Shown here: positions 25,672 through 34,812 of the stretch, one piece after another | Layout: each line of letters begins with the position of its first letter | Position numbering within the stretch: the stretch's first letter is position 1 | Assembly (NCBI GenBank): GCA_903834145.1 | Contig: CAILHY010000010.1 | Span: 97,907 to 161,906, forward strand | Length of the DNA: 64,000 bases | From: an uncultured Actinomycetes bacterium | GTDB taxonomy: Bacteria > Actinomycetota > Actinomycetes > Nanopelagicales > Nanopelagicaceae | Reading direction: 5' to 3' | Notes under the pieces: model-generated | What the model was told of the DNA's origin: nothing | Seen by the model: only the letters and a program-made list of their open reading frames with translations | Databases searched by the model: none | Made by a program: the position numbers and the translations under genes

Positions 25672-27599
25672 GCGCCCAACGTCCGATGGCGCGCGGGCCG
25701 ATGGGCGCAATGATGGGTGCGCCTCCATCTAAGTCAAAAGATTTCAAAGGGTCCCTTCGCAAACTTCTCAAGGAGTTGCACCCAGAGCGCAAGACCTTGG
25801 CTCTCGTTCTTTCACTTATTACCACCAGCGTCATCATTGGATCATTTGGTCCAAAGATTCTTGGCCGTGCTACAAACTATATTTTCTACGGATTCCTTGG
25901 AAGACGAATGCCTGCCGGAGTGACTAAGGCACAGGCAATTGCAGCTCTTCGCGCAAAAGGTGAAGGTCGCCTAGCCGACATGCTCAATAAGAGTTCTGTT
26001 GTGCCTGGCCAAGGCATTGATTTCCATGCAATCGCGCTTTTGCTTTATTTAGCGATTGCTCTCTACGTGGTCTCATCCTTATTCATGTGGATTCAGGGAT
26101 ATTTGATGGCAGGCGTTACTCAGCGCACCGTTTATCGCTTGCGTCGTTTAGCGGAGGAGAAGATTGGCCGACTGCCGCTAAGTTATTTCGATACTCAATC
26201 TCGTGGAGATCTACTCAGTCGCGTTACAAATGACATCGATAACATTTCCAATTCACTTCAGCAGGGTCTTTCACAGATCCTTAACTCGATTCTGACTGTC
26301 CTCTCTGTTCTGGTGATGATGGTCTGGATCAGCCCTGAACTTGCCTTGGTTTCTCTTATCGCCATTCCCTTGAGCATGTTTGTATCGATTCGCATTGCTA
26401 AGTACTCACAGAAACAGTTCATTGCGCAATGGGACTGGACGGGCAAACTCAATGGACATGTTGAGGAAATGCACACCGGTCATGCGTTAGTAAAAGTTTT
26501 TGGCCGCCGAAAGCAAGCGATTGCAGACTTTGAGACTCTCAACGGAAATCTTTATGAATCCAGCTTTAAAGCACAATTTGTTTCGGGCCTTATTCAACCC
26601 GCAACTGCGCTGATTTCGAACCTGATTTATGTTGCAATTGCAGTGTTGGGTGGCTACCGCGTCGCAACAGGAAGCATGTCCCTGGGTGATGTGCAGGCAT
26701 TTATTCAATATTCGCGCCAATTCGGAATGCCCCTGGCTCAAATTGCTGGACTCATGAACACCATTCAGTCAGGTGTGGCATCAACAGAGCGCCTCTTTGA
26801 ATTACTTGAGGCACCTGAAGAATCCGCGGATCCCGTTGACGCAGTGACTCTCTCTCGTGCAGTTGGAGAGATACATTTTGAGAACGTTTTCTTTAAGTAC
26901 GTGGCTGATCAACCATTGATTGAGAACTTCAATCTCAGTGTTAAACCCGGTGAAACGGTAGCCATTGTCGGGCCAACAGGGGCGGGTAAAACGACGCTCG
27001 TTAATCTATTGATGCGTTTTTATGACATAGATTCAGGAATTATCACCGTAGATGGAATCGATATTCGTTCATTGACGAGAGATGATCTACGCCGTCAATT
27101 CGGGATGGTACTGCAAGATACATGGCTATTTACTGGCACCATGAGCGAGAACATTGCTTTTGGAAGTCTGGATCCTTCTCACGAACGTGTGGTCGAAGCT
27201 GCAAAAGCGGCAAACATCGATCACTTCTTGCGCTCATTACCTAAAGGCTATGACTCAATGTTGACGGATGATAACTCCACGGTCTCCAATGGCGAACGGC
27301 AGTTGCTCACCATCGCTCGTGCTTTTATGGCCGATCCCGCCATTCTTATTCTTGATGAAGCAACGAGTTCGGTAGATACGCGTACCGAAGTTTTGGTTCA
27401 ACAGGCGATGTCTAAACTTCGTTCTGGTCGTACAAGTTTTGTGATTGCTCACAGACTTTCAACCATTCGCGATGCCGACACAATCTTGGTGATGGATAAA
27501 GGTCAATTGATTGAACAGGGGAGTCATGCGCAATTGATGGCGAAGAAAGGTTTCTATTTCGATCTCTACGCCAGTCAATTCTCCGCAGCCATCGAATAA
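25668..27599 (+). CDS. Heterodimeric ABC exporter, subunit 2 (catalytic Glu present)
   Basis: A 643-residue half-transporter pairing with the preceding one. ATG 25668 is chosen from the GAGGAGG at 25656-25662 and the ATGA overlap. The N-terminus has a Met/Pro/Gly-rich tail (AQRPMARGPMGAMMGAPPSK) and an unusually long ~50-residue segment between the first two TM helices. Walker A is GPTGAGKTT (435-443) and Walker B ends ILDE with the catalytic Glu564. Its signature motif is altered to SNGER rather than SGGQ. The altered signature faces the Asp-containing Walker B of subunit 1, so together they form one degenerate and one competent ATP site. Confidence 0.88.
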   Translation: MSAQRPMARGPMGAMMGAPPSKSKDFKGSLRKLLKELHPERKTLALVLSLITTSVIIGSFGPKILGRATNYIFYGFLGRRMPAGVTKAQAIAALRAKGEGRLADMLNKSSVVPGQGIDFHAIALLLYLAIALYVVSSLFMWIQGYLMAGVTQRTVYRLRRLAEEKIGRLPLSYFDTQSRGDLLSRVTNDIDNISNSLQQGLSQILNSILTVLSVLVMMVWISPELALVSLIAIPLSMFVSIRIAKYSQKQFIAQWDWTGKLNGHVEEMHTGHALVKVFGRRKQAIADFETLNGNLYESSFKAQFVSGLIQPATALISNLIYVAIAVLGGYRVATGSMSLGDVQAFIQYSRQFGMPLAQIAGLMNTIQSGVASTERLFELLEAPEESADPVDAVTLSRAVGEIHFENVFFKYVADQPLIENFNLSVKPGETVAIVGPTGAGKTTLVNLLMRFYDIDSGIITVDGIDIRSLTRDDLRRQFGMVLQDTWLFTGTMSENIAFGSLDPSHERVVEAAKAANIDHFLRSLPKGYDSMLTDDNSTVSNGERQLLTIARAFMADPAILILDEATSSVDTRTEVLVQQAMSKLRSGRTSFVIAHRLSTIRDADTILVMDKGQLIEQGSHAQLMAKKGFYFDLYASQFSAAIE

Positions 27600-27621
27600 A
27601 TGGAATAGGCGGACTTGCTTG

Positions 27622-28581
27622 TTAAGGGTTACGCCAACAATCTGCTGAAAGTAATTCTGCAATAAATGATTCGGTGAAGTATCGAACAGCAGGATTGTCA
27701 TCACCCAGATAGCGCAGCGCATAGGTCGATCCAGCAATTTCTGCGCCGACGGAAACAACAGTGGAAGCTCTCTCGGTGCACCACTTCATTAAGTTGGTTT
27801 CCCAGATCGATCCCGCAAAGAGCGCCATTCGGTAATCGATCGTTTTAGTGAGGTATACATCAACGTGTGACCAGTCTCCGGTCTCACATCCCACTGCTTG
27901 CTTTCTTGGTCCTTCTCGCACCATTAGGGCAGATTGTTGGGCGTTGCAAAATCGTTCAGCAGGCGCTACAAAGTAGGACCCTTGCGGGCCGATCATTGTT
28001 TCGCGAAAACGCGGTAACCATAAATCTAACGTTTCCAATAACTTCTCCATGGCAAGTGAAGAGTGCTCTAGGTGTGAGGCAAGTAATGAAACTCTGCCCA
28101 GAATGGAATCTTCCAGGGCACTCTCTAGCGCGAGGGTATGCGTGTAGGTCCTGCATACGACTTCACCTTCTTCGACTCCAGCATTCATAGCAATTGCGCT
28201 ACTGGACATCTTTGCTAGCGGTGATTCAACGTTATTTGTCAGGGCAATAACGCGGTGGCGTCGCGATAATTCCTGCACCACAAAATTCGTTTCTTCTGAT
28301 TTTCCGCTTGCTGAGATGGCGATGATGACTGTGTTATCGCTAATGGCGGGTAAGAGTGAATTGCTAGCGAGCTCTGCATTGGCGCGGATTCCATGTGATC
28401 GAAGGCGTGTGGCAAGGGCGCAGGATGCGTAGTGTGACGACCCCATTCCTAGAAAGAGGTAGTCATTTTCTGGTGAAAGTTTCTGGGTCGCCCAAGGATT
28501 TTCCTTCTTTAAATCCAGTGCGAGGCTTGCCAGCATTGATGGTTTCTTCTCTAAATCCGCGTAAAAGAGTTGAGCATCCAT
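27622..28581 (-). CDS. SIS-domain sugar isomerase/deaminase-like protein (GlmS-C/AgaS-like)
   Basis: A 319-residue protein with two SIS (sugar isomerase) repeats. The first shows FLGMGSSHYASCALATRLR (phosphosugar phosphate loop) and IISAI-type SASGKSEETNFVVQEL, the typical Ser/Thr-rich loop; the second spans ~175-319 with GPQGSYFVAPAERFCNAQQSALMVREGPRKQAV, which matches the isomerase half of glucosamine-6-phosphate synthase and AgaS/FrlB-type deglycases. There is no glutaminase domain. It lies 3 bp after the kinase-like gene, so an amino-sugar 6-phosphate from that kinase may be its substrate. Confidence 0.82.
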   Translation of the reverse strand: MDAQLFYADLEKKPSMLASLALDLKKENPWATQKLSPENDYLFLGMGSSHYASCALATRLRSHGIRANAELASNSLLPAISDNTVIIAISASGKSEETNFVVQELSRRHRVIALTNNVESPLAKMSSSAIAMNAGVEEGEVVCRTYTHTLALESALEDSILGRVSLLASHLEHSSLAMEKLLETLDLWLPRFRETMIGPQGSYFVAPAERFCNAQQSALMVREGPRKQAVGCETGDWSHVDVYLTKTIDYRMALFAGSIWETNLMKWCTERASTVVSVGAEIAGSTYALRYLGDDNPAVRYFTESFIAELLSADCWRNP

Positions 28582-28584
28582 GTC

Positions 28585-29862
28585 TTAATTGTCCTTCATT
28601 AATGAAGCAAGTGCGGCTTCGGGGACATATCGCCACACCGGCAGGTGCTTTTGCGCATAAATGAATTCGCGACATTCTTGCTGTATTTGAAAGAGTCTCA
28701 AAAGTTCTTCATCCACGGCAAGACCTAGCCGTTTTTCGTATACTTTTCGAATCTTTTCTTGTACACAGTGGATCCATTCTTTGAGTTCGACCGTGCAGGT
28801 GAAATTACGGCGTTTATCGACCACTTGAGCTACGTGGTCAATGGATTGCAATAGTGAAGCCAGATCTTGGAGCAATGGCTGCTGGTTTGGATCGGAGGTG
28901 ACCTCAGCGATCGGGTTACCATCGAAATCTATGACGAAGTAATCGAGCCTGGGGGTCCGTAACACTTGTCCTACGTGCAGATCGCCGTGCGTGAGTGAGA
29001 GTTTATGGCCTGATCGCTGCAACCCTTGATCAAAAACTTGCGAAATCCGTGGTGCTAATGCGCGAAAGATTTCACCATCGGGACCAACACCTAATTCCAT
29101 AGCAAGGGCCAAATCCTTACGTGCTGATTCCACCCAGGAAAATTCTTCGGCTCGCTGTGAGTGCGAAGAACTTCGTGTCAAGAAGGAAGCATGCATCGCA
29201 GAGATGATTTCCCCGAGCACATCACCGCAAGCCGTTGCAGATGCAAGATCTAGCCGACCATCCACTAGTGACTCTGCATCATCGATGGCCCATGTCCATC
29301 CATCTAAGGCATCGGGGATAAAGGCAGCCACTTCAGCCAACAAGTAGCGCGAACCTGACTGGCTCCATTCAAGAGTCATGAAAGATGCGGGCATGAAAGT
29401 AAATCCATCGCTGATTAGAGCGTCAATTTTGGGCAAAGAGGTACGCGAAACTTCGCGAATCTTAGAGAAGTATTTAACTACGGCAACCTCTCCGACGATA
29501 ACGGATTCTTCGGTTTGATCCACGCCCATAGAACGTTCACCTTGAGTCTGTATTTTCTCTCGGACCGTGAGCGTGAAGTTGCCTATCTGCGCTACCCCGA
29601 TTGGAAAGTTTGCCAGGGCTAAGGCCGCCCCATCACCCGGTTGAGCCCGTTGAAGTACTCCAGATTTGAGAATCAGCGGGAGTGCAAAAAGTTTTCCGGT
29701 GGCATCAGAGACGATGCACAATCGCACCTGCTCTCCCAAGGCAAGTGAATCAACGATTGCCAATGGACCTTGAATAGGAAAAGAGATTGCCCCTGTTCGC
29801 CTGGGAAGTAGATCAGACGGATTCGCGGTGGTTAAGGCGCTTTCCCATTCAACATCAGACAT
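28585..29862 (-). CDS. Maltokinase/glucosamine-kinase-like phosphotransferase
   Basis: A ~425-residue eukaryotic-kinase-like fold protein of the maltokinase (Mak/Pep2) group, which also contains actinobacterial glucosamine kinases. An N-terminal cap (~1-110) is followed by DQTEESVIVGEVAVVKYFSK, the EQSNTSV-like ATP-site strand with Lys, then LDGWTWAIDD and the catalytic loop LTHGDLHVGQVL (~300) with the metal-binding VIDFDGNP (~325). Start ATG 29862 comes 1 bp after the glycosyltransferase stop; longer in-frame starts would overlap that gene. The SIS-domain neighbour favours an amino-sugar kinase over a maltokinase; no treS or glgE is seen nearby. Confidence 0.78.
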   Translation of the reverse strand: MSDVEWESALTTANPSDLLPRRTGAISFPIQGPLAIVDSLALGEQVRLCIVSDATGKLFALPLILKSGVLQRAQPGDGAALALANFPIGVAQIGNFTLTVREKIQTQGERSMGVDQTEESVIVGEVAVVKYFSKIREVSRTSLPKIDALISDGFTFMPASFMTLEWSQSGSRYLLAEVAAFIPDALDGWTWAIDDAESLVDGRLDLASATACGDVLGEIISAMHASFLTRSSSHSQRAEEFSWVESARKDLALAMELGVGPDGEIFRALAPRISQVFDQGLQRSGHKLSLTHGDLHVGQVLRTPRLDYFVIDFDGNPIAEVTSDPNQQPLLQDLASLLQSIDHVAQVVDKRRNFTCTVELKEWIHCVQEKIRKVYEKRLGLAVDEELLRLFQIQQECREFIYAQKHLPVWRYVPEAALASLMKDN

Positions 29863-29863
29863 G

Positions 29864-31192
29864 TCAGTGTGCGTGAGAACCTTCTCGGTAGGCTCGCGCA
29901 ACATTCTCGATAACATCCGCGCCGACTTTGATTCCACTATTTCCTTGGATCCGCGCCTTCGTCTCTTTCAGTAGATCTTGTAATTTCTGGTTATTAATAA
30001 GATCGTCAATTGCATTCACAATTTCTTCATCCGTGAATTCATAGGTTGCAAGGCGAACTCCGAAACCCGTTTCATCCACACGTTGAGCATTGTCGTATTG
30101 ATCCCAAAAGAGTGGAAGAACAATCATCGGCTTACCGAAGTGCAGAGATTCCGTAATTGTGTTATTTCCTCCATGCGTAATAACGAGATCAACCTGAGGA
30201 ATGATCTTTATTTGTGGTAGGAATTCTGCGCCATACATATTCTCCGCCACTTCGTAGGTCGAGTGTTGCGGACCTTTGCTCACAATAAATCTATGGTGAG
30301 TTTTACCCAGGATAGAAATTAAGCGTCGCATTAGGTCGACATCGGCGCTGCCCAGTGAGCCCAGTGAGAGATAAATCAAAGCGCTGCCTTCCGGGCGATT
30401 CTTCATAGATTCTGGCATCTCAAATTCGCCATCGGTCTCCCTGACGCTGGAATCCATGCGATGCCATGTGCTGTTAAGTGGACGCTGTTCTGTGTAATCA
30501 ATTTCTTGTGGGTAGACATACATGTTTGCATGTTCGGATGTGTGAATGAATTCTAAATCTGGCAAGGCGGGGGCGCCTTGGGACATTACCCATGCATTAA
30601 AGCTCTCCCACATTTCGCGGTGAGTTTCGTCGTAGCGTTTTTTGAAGACATCCCATTGGCTCTGGTCATCGAAGGGCAATCCGGAGAATGTTGGAGCCAC
30701 TCCGGTTCCTTTCATTTCTAGAGGGTTACAGGAAACGATGCGAACAAAAGGAGCGGGAGATGTCAGGAGGGCTGGAAAGGTGAGGACGTTGTCTTCAACG
30801 ATGACGTCGGGTTTTACTCGCGCGATAATTTCGCGAAGTTGAGGTTCGCAGTACATGGCACCGTCTATGAGAGCTTGCCAGGTCGGTTTAATAAAAGTTT
30901 CTAATTGATCGATGGTGGGTTTTCTAAATTCGGGGGATGTGTCGCGAATAAAGTCTTTCCAAAATTGTCCTGCATCTTGATCCCCTTCACCCGCATCTAC
31001 TGCGGGTGGGGCCAAGTGCACAAGGTCCTCCTCGAAACCAAAACCAGTGAGCTTGCCTTTCCACGATGCTTCCGCAGCAAATACAACGCGGTGTCCGCGC
31101 TTGAGCAACTCGTTACCCAGACCGATGCACTGATTGGTTGGCCCGTAAGCAGATTCAGGCATAAAGAGAATGGTGAGTTGTTGGCTAGTCAT
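29864..31192 (-). CDS. GT1-family (UGT/macrolide-type) glycosyltransferase
   Basis: A 442-residue GT-B glycosyltransferase. The N-terminal acceptor domain opens LTILFMPESAYGPTNQCIGLGNELLKRGH, and the donor-binding domain has SLGSLG (~285), the PQ-motif region IIPQVDLVITHGGNNTITES and the PLFWDQYDNAQRV tail that contacts the nucleotide sugar, all UGT/MGT hallmarks. The acceptor is probably a hydrophobic small molecule (lipid, polyketide or xenobiotic). The start overlaps the TetR gene's stop (ATGA), so regulator, transferase, kinase and SIS protein form a single - strand operon. Confidence 0.85.
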   Translation of the reverse strand: MTSQQLTILFMPESAYGPTNQCIGLGNELLKRGHRVVFAAEASWKGKLTGFGFEEDLVHLAPPAVDAGEGDQDAGQFWKDFIRDTSPEFRKPTIDQLETFIKPTWQALIDGAMYCEPQLREIIARVKPDVIVEDNVLTFPALLTSPAPFVRIVSCNPLEMKGTGVAPTFSGLPFDDQSQWDVFKKRYDETHREMWESFNAWVMSQGAPALPDLEFIHTSEHANMYVYPQEIDYTEQRPLNSTWHRMDSSVRETDGEFEMPESMKNRPEGSALIYLSLGSLGSADVDLMRRLISILGKTHHRFIVSKGPQHSTYEVAENMYGAEFLPQIKIIPQVDLVITHGGNNTITESLHFGKPMIVLPLFWDQYDNAQRVDETGFGVRLATYEFTDEEIVNAIDDLINNQKLQDLLKETKARIQGNSGIKVGADVIENVARAYREGSHAH

Positions 31193-31806
31193 GATTTCTC
31201 CTTGGAGCTCTTGTATATGAGTTTGTGGGCCGTAGCTAATCGTGCGTATTCAAGTATAAGTTCGACTGCCGAGCCATAGGACAATGTTGGATGTCCTGCC
31301 ATGATTCGATAGCCGTAGGCATCCTCTAGTGAGACCAAATTTCTAGCAATATCTAGGGATGGAGATTTCAAAGTGAAAACAGAGAGAGCACTTCCCGTTT
31401 CAAGGATCGATTGGTAAAGACTTACTTGGCGATCATAAAGAGAGGTAAGCAAGATGGCATAGATCGTATGGCGCGGAGCAGCGCCGCCCAGGGCGCAGAG
31501 AAGTTTTACGCCAACATCTTCATTGTCTAGAGGAACTCCACTTTCGATGGTGCGGATTAATCTCGTCGCAGGATCTTCAATTCCTTCGATGGCACGAACG
31601 CGCTCTTCATAAAATCTCTCGGAGACAGCGCGGGTGGCATCCACCAGCAAATCTTGAAGATCGGGGTAGTGATAAAGGATTGCTCCAGAGGTGAGCCCGG
31701 CTTCATCAGCGACTTGATTGAGGCGAACGGCAGTTCCATGTTCGGCCATCGCCCGCTGAGCGGCAAGGAGCAATCGGTCGCGGCGCTCCTTGCTTGGACT
31801 GGACAC
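31189..31806 (-). CDS. TetR-family transcriptional regulator
   Basis: A 205-residue regulator. The N-terminal HTH is clear: RDRLLLAAQRAMAEHG, then VRLNQVADEAGLTSGAILYHYPDLQDLL, with the recognition helix ending in YHY as in BetI/TetR proteins. The C-terminal ligand domain (60-205) is not assignable. The GTG start follows a GGGGG run on the - strand. It is the first gene of the glycosyltransferase-kinase-SIS operon and is divergent from the polyamine-uptake operon across 222 bp, so it could govern either side. Dyads in that gap are listed separately. Confidence 0.85.
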   Translation of the reverse strand: MSSPSKERRDRLLLAAQRAMAEHGTAVRLNQVADEAGLTSGAILYHYPDLQDLLVDATRAVSERFYEERVRAIEGIEDPATRLIRTIESGVPLDNEDVGVKLLCALGGAAPRHTIYAILLTSLYDRQVSLYQSILETGSALSVFTLKSPSLDIARNLVSLEDAYGYRIMAGHPTLSYGSAVELILEYARLATAHKLIYKSSKEKS

Positions 31807-32028
31807 AATTACCCCCTTTTCACGCTTGGGCCATAAAGTACCTCAGAAAGAGTCTTTTTGGAAGATTAAGAAGATTGAATCGTAATTCAGAAATAATAAA
31901 AATACCTTGTTTTTATTGCAGATTTCGCTTGCAAAAAACTGAATCTGGGGTCAGAATTCACCAAACCTCGAGTCAACGGACCCGCGGGTGATTCCAGGTC
32001 TTTGGCTGGTCTAGATACGGAGGAATAG
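31807..32028. promoter_or_regulatory. Divergent regulatory region with two dyads (TetR / polyamine operon)
   Basis: A 222-bp gap. AATAAAAA (31895-31902) and TTTTTATT (31910-31917) form a perfect 8-bp inverted repeat with a 7-nt centre, in an AT-rich stretch that could be a TetR-type operator or promoter core. Further right, ACCCGCGGGT (31980-31989) is a perfect 10-bp GC palindrome about 40 bp before the potD-like start. A GGAGG Shine-Dalgarno (32019-32024) serves ATG 32029. Assignment of a regulator to either site is inference. Confidence 0.45.
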
Positions 32029-33144
32029 ATGCAAGGCTTTTTGAGTACACATGGAAGAAAACTGACAATTAGTTCTATTGCCGCGGGCGTTCTCTTGCTC
32101 GTGAGCGCCTGTTCCAACTCCTCAACAGGTGCCTCGGGTGCGCTTGACCCAAAAGCTGATTTAACAAAACAATCTTTGGTGGTCTCCAACTGGGCAAGTT
32201 ACAACCCACCAGATTTGGCCGCAAAATTTCAAGCAGCCATTGGGCCAAAAGTAACGATTACCAATCATGCTACCAATGAAGAAATTATGGCAAAGCTGAC
32301 TTCAGGTGCAGATTCTGGAATCGATGTTGCATTTGTTTCTGGGCAGTATGCACAGGCACTTGCTGCCCAAGGACTTCTTGAGCCAATTGATACGGCTCTG
32401 ATTCCTAATTTGAAGAATCTATATCCTGAAGCCTCAAAACTTGCTTACGATGTTGGAAACAAGTTCTCAGTACCTTACACATGGGGAACCACTGGTATTT
32501 GCTACCGCAAGGACCTCACTGGCTTTGATCCAACAAGTTGGAATGACTTGCTTAATCCCATCGCAAAGCTCAAGGGAAAGACAACGATGCTTGCTACTGA
32601 GCGTTGGTTGATGCTACCTGCGCAGAAACTGCTGGGATATTCTGCCAATACAACAAGCGCCACTGAAATGGATAAAGTCAAAGCTCAACTTATCTCCACC
32701 AAGAAGACACTCCTTGCCTACGATGACACAACTTTCTATACGCGCCTTGTCTCCGGAGAAGCCGCAATGGTTGAAGCATGGGATGGCTGGTGTAATTATG
32801 GAATTACAGACAACAAGAACATCAAGTTTGTTATTCCAAAAGAAGGCAGTGACCTTTGGGTAGACACCATGGTTATCTTGAAGACTTCAAAGAACAAAGA
32901 AGCAGCTCATGCATTTATTAACTACATCTTGGATCCAACAGTTAATTCATGGGTTATCAACAATGTTCTCTACAAGACACCAGATAAGGCAGCAATGGAT
33001 GTCACTGCAGCCAAATTGGGCGTCACCTACCCAAATATGTTGATGACTCCAGCAGACCTGCTCAAGCAAGAGAACTTGCTCGACCTAGGTACCTCAGGTC
33101 CGATGTATACGAAGATCGCTACAGAGGTCACTTCTTCTAAGTGA
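32029..33144 (+). CDS. potD: Polyamine ABC importer binding lipoprotein (PotD/PotF-like)
   Basis: A 371-residue extracellular solute-binding lipoprotein. The signal peptide ends in a lipobox LVSAC (Cys at ~27). The mature part follows the PotD plan: VSNWASYNPPDLAAKF, LTSGADSGIDVAFVSGQY, a PYTWGTTGICYRKD segment and MVEAWDGWCNY, where acidic and aromatic residues of PotD bind the polyamine amines. GGAGG precedes ATG 32029. Permease, permease and ATPase genes follow with overlaps, then an amine oxidase and an aldehyde dehydrogenase. Putrescine or spermidine is the most likely ligand; other aminated compounds cannot be excluded. Confidence 0.85.
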   Translation: MQGFLSTHGRKLTISSIAAGVLLLVSACSNSSTGASGALDPKADLTKQSLVVSNWASYNPPDLAAKFQAAIGPKVTITNHATNEEIMAKLTSGADSGIDVAFVSGQYAQALAAQGLLEPIDTALIPNLKNLYPEASKLAYDVGNKFSVPYTWGTTGICYRKDLTGFDPTSWNDLLNPIAKLKGKTTMLATERWLMLPAQKLLGYSANTTSATEMDKVKAQLISTKKTLLAYDDTTFYTRLVSGEAAMVEAWDGWCNYGITDNKNIKFVIPKEGSDLWVDTMVILKTSKNKEAAHAFINYILDPTVNSWVINNVLYKTPDKAAMDVTAAKLGVTYPNMLMTPADLLKQENLLDLGTSGPMYTKIATEVTSSK

Positions 33145-34037
33145 CTTCCACCATTCCCACTCGAGTAAGTCGTGACTCTGAAAAGCGTCGCGACTTACTC
33201 GAGCGAATGGTTTTACAGGGCCCAGGCCTTCTATTCATCACAATTTTCATGGCTACGCCGATCACGCTGGTCGCCATCTACTCAATCTTTCAACGCGGGC
33301 GTTTTGGTGGCATCGTCTATAAAGCCACGACAGAGAATTTCACCAGAGCACTTGACCCTGTCTATTTAGGGGTACTCACTGACTCGTTAAAAATTGCTGG
33401 TATTACAACGATTCTTGCCATCGCTATCGGATATCCAACTGCCTATGCAATTGCCAAGTTGCCAACCAAATGGCGCTCCATTGCACTTGTCTTGGTCGTG
33501 ATGCCCTTCTGGACAAATTTCCTTATTCGAACTTACTCCTGGATTATGTTGTTCAACCGTGAAGGATTACTCAATCACGCACTCTTAAAATTCAACATTA
33601 TTCATACGCCATTGGATTTGCTCTATACACAAAGCGCCGTGGTTGTCGGCCTTCTTTATGGATATTTACCACTGATGATTTTGCCGTTGTACGCCTCTAT
33701 TGAAAGGTTGGATCCTCAACTTGGTGAAGCCGCAGCGAACTTGGGCGCCACTCGAACGCGAGCATTCTTCTCTCTCACCCTCCCGCTGACTGCATCTGGA
33801 TTAATAGCAGGATCCATTTTCGTCTTTATTCCAAGTTTGGGAAATTTCATCGTCCCAGAACTTCTTGGGGGCGGGAAGACCGTGATGGTTGGAAATCTCA
33901 TTCGTGACCAATTCTTAAAAGCGAGGGATTGGCCATTTGGTTCGGTTCTGGCGCTTTCGGTTATCGCTCTCGTATTCATATTCTTTATGTTGCAAAACGC
34001 GGTAGAAAAAAGATTCTCAAGTGATGCGCATGATTAA
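33141..34037 (+). CDS. potB: Polyamine ABC importer permease (PotB-like)
   Basis: A 298-residue membrane protein with six predicted TM helices (first ~30-55). The EAA loop for ATPase contact is GEAAANLGATRTRAFFSLTLP (about 200-220), in the PotB/PotH style, followed by IVPELLGGGKTVMVGNLI, a phrase specific to the polyamine/2-aminoethylphosphonate permease group. GTG 33141 overlaps the potD-like stop (GTGA). Confidence 0.87.
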   Translation: MTSTIPTRVSRDSEKRRDLLERMVLQGPGLLFITIFMATPITLVAIYSIFQRGRFGGIVYKATTENFTRALDPVYLGVLTDSLKIAGITTILAIAIGYPTAYAIAKLPTKWRSIALVLVVMPFWTNFLIRTYSWIMLFNREGLLNHALLKFNIIHTPLDLLYTQSAVVVGLLYGYLPLMILPLYASIERLDPQLGEAAANLGATRTRAFFSLTLPLTASGLIAGSIFVFIPSLGNFIVPELLGGGKTVMVGNLIRDQFLKARDWPFGSVLALSVIALVFIFFMLQNAVEKRFSSDAHD

Positions 34038-34812
34038 TACTTTGAGAAAAGTCCGCCCATTGCAGTTAATCCTTTTCTGCACCTTCGCATTTCTCTATAT
34101 TCCCATCATCGCTTTGATGGCTATGTCCTTTAATGGTTCACACTCGCCCTTCATCCTTAAAGGTTTTTCTTTCAGGTGGTACTCGGTCCTCATTCATGAC
34201 ACTCGTGTTATTCATGGTCTTATCAACACATTGATTGTTGCAACAGGATCAACAATTCTCTCTAGCATCCTTGGAACCCTTCTTGCTGTTGGGTTGCATC
34301 GTTATACGAAATCCTCCGCGCTCAACGCTTTCGCACTAGCGCCGGCAATTGTTCCCGACATTGTGCTTGGCATTGGCCTACTTGCTCTCTATGCATTGCT
34401 ATCGGTCTCACTTGGGCTGTACTCCGTTTTGTTGGCTCACGTTGTATTTAGCATGGCTTTTGTCACCGCCGTTGTGAAGGCGCGATTGGCACATACAGAT
34501 AAATATTTACGGGAAGCATCAATGGACCTTGGAGCCACTCGCACTGCCACCTTTATGCGAATCACCGTGCCCTCCCTTGCTCCGGCGATATTGGCAGGTG
34601 CTCTACTTGCTTTCACGCTTTCCCTTGATGAATTTGTGATTGCTTTCTTTACCAACGGACCAACCACGCCGACTTTGCCGATTGTTATTTATTCCATGGT
34701 TCGTTTTGGCGTAACCCCTGAGATCAATGCCTTGGCTACTTTGTTAATGCTTGTGAGTTTTACCGCCGTCATTATTGCTCAAAGAATGACACGACCTTCG
34801 GAGGAACAATGA
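34024..34812 (+). CDS. potC: Polyamine ABC importer permease (PotC-like)
   Basis: A ~262-residue membrane protein, partner of the PotB-like subunit. The N-terminus has the PotC-like YIPIIALMAMSFNGSHSP, the EAA loop reads REASMDLGATRTATFMRITV, and LSLDEFVIAFFTNGP near residue 205 is a strong PotC/PotI marker. Start codons GTG 34021, ATG 34024 and ATG 34030 all lie inside the end of the previous gene; 34024 is a compromise. The 3' end overlaps the ATPase gene by 4 bp. Confidence 0.87.
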   Translation: MRMINTLRKVRPLQLILFCTFAFLYIPIIALMAMSFNGSHSPFILKGFSFRWYSVLIHDTRVIHGLINTLIVATGSTILSSILGTLLAVGLHRYTKSSALNAFALAPAIVPDIVLGIGLLALYALLSVSLGLYSVLLAHVVFSMAFVTAVVKARLAHTDKYLREASMDLGATRTATFMRITVPSLAPAILAGALLAFTLSLDEFVIAFFTNGPTTPTLPIVIYSMVRFGVTPEINALATLLMLVSFTAVIIAQRMTRPSEEQ

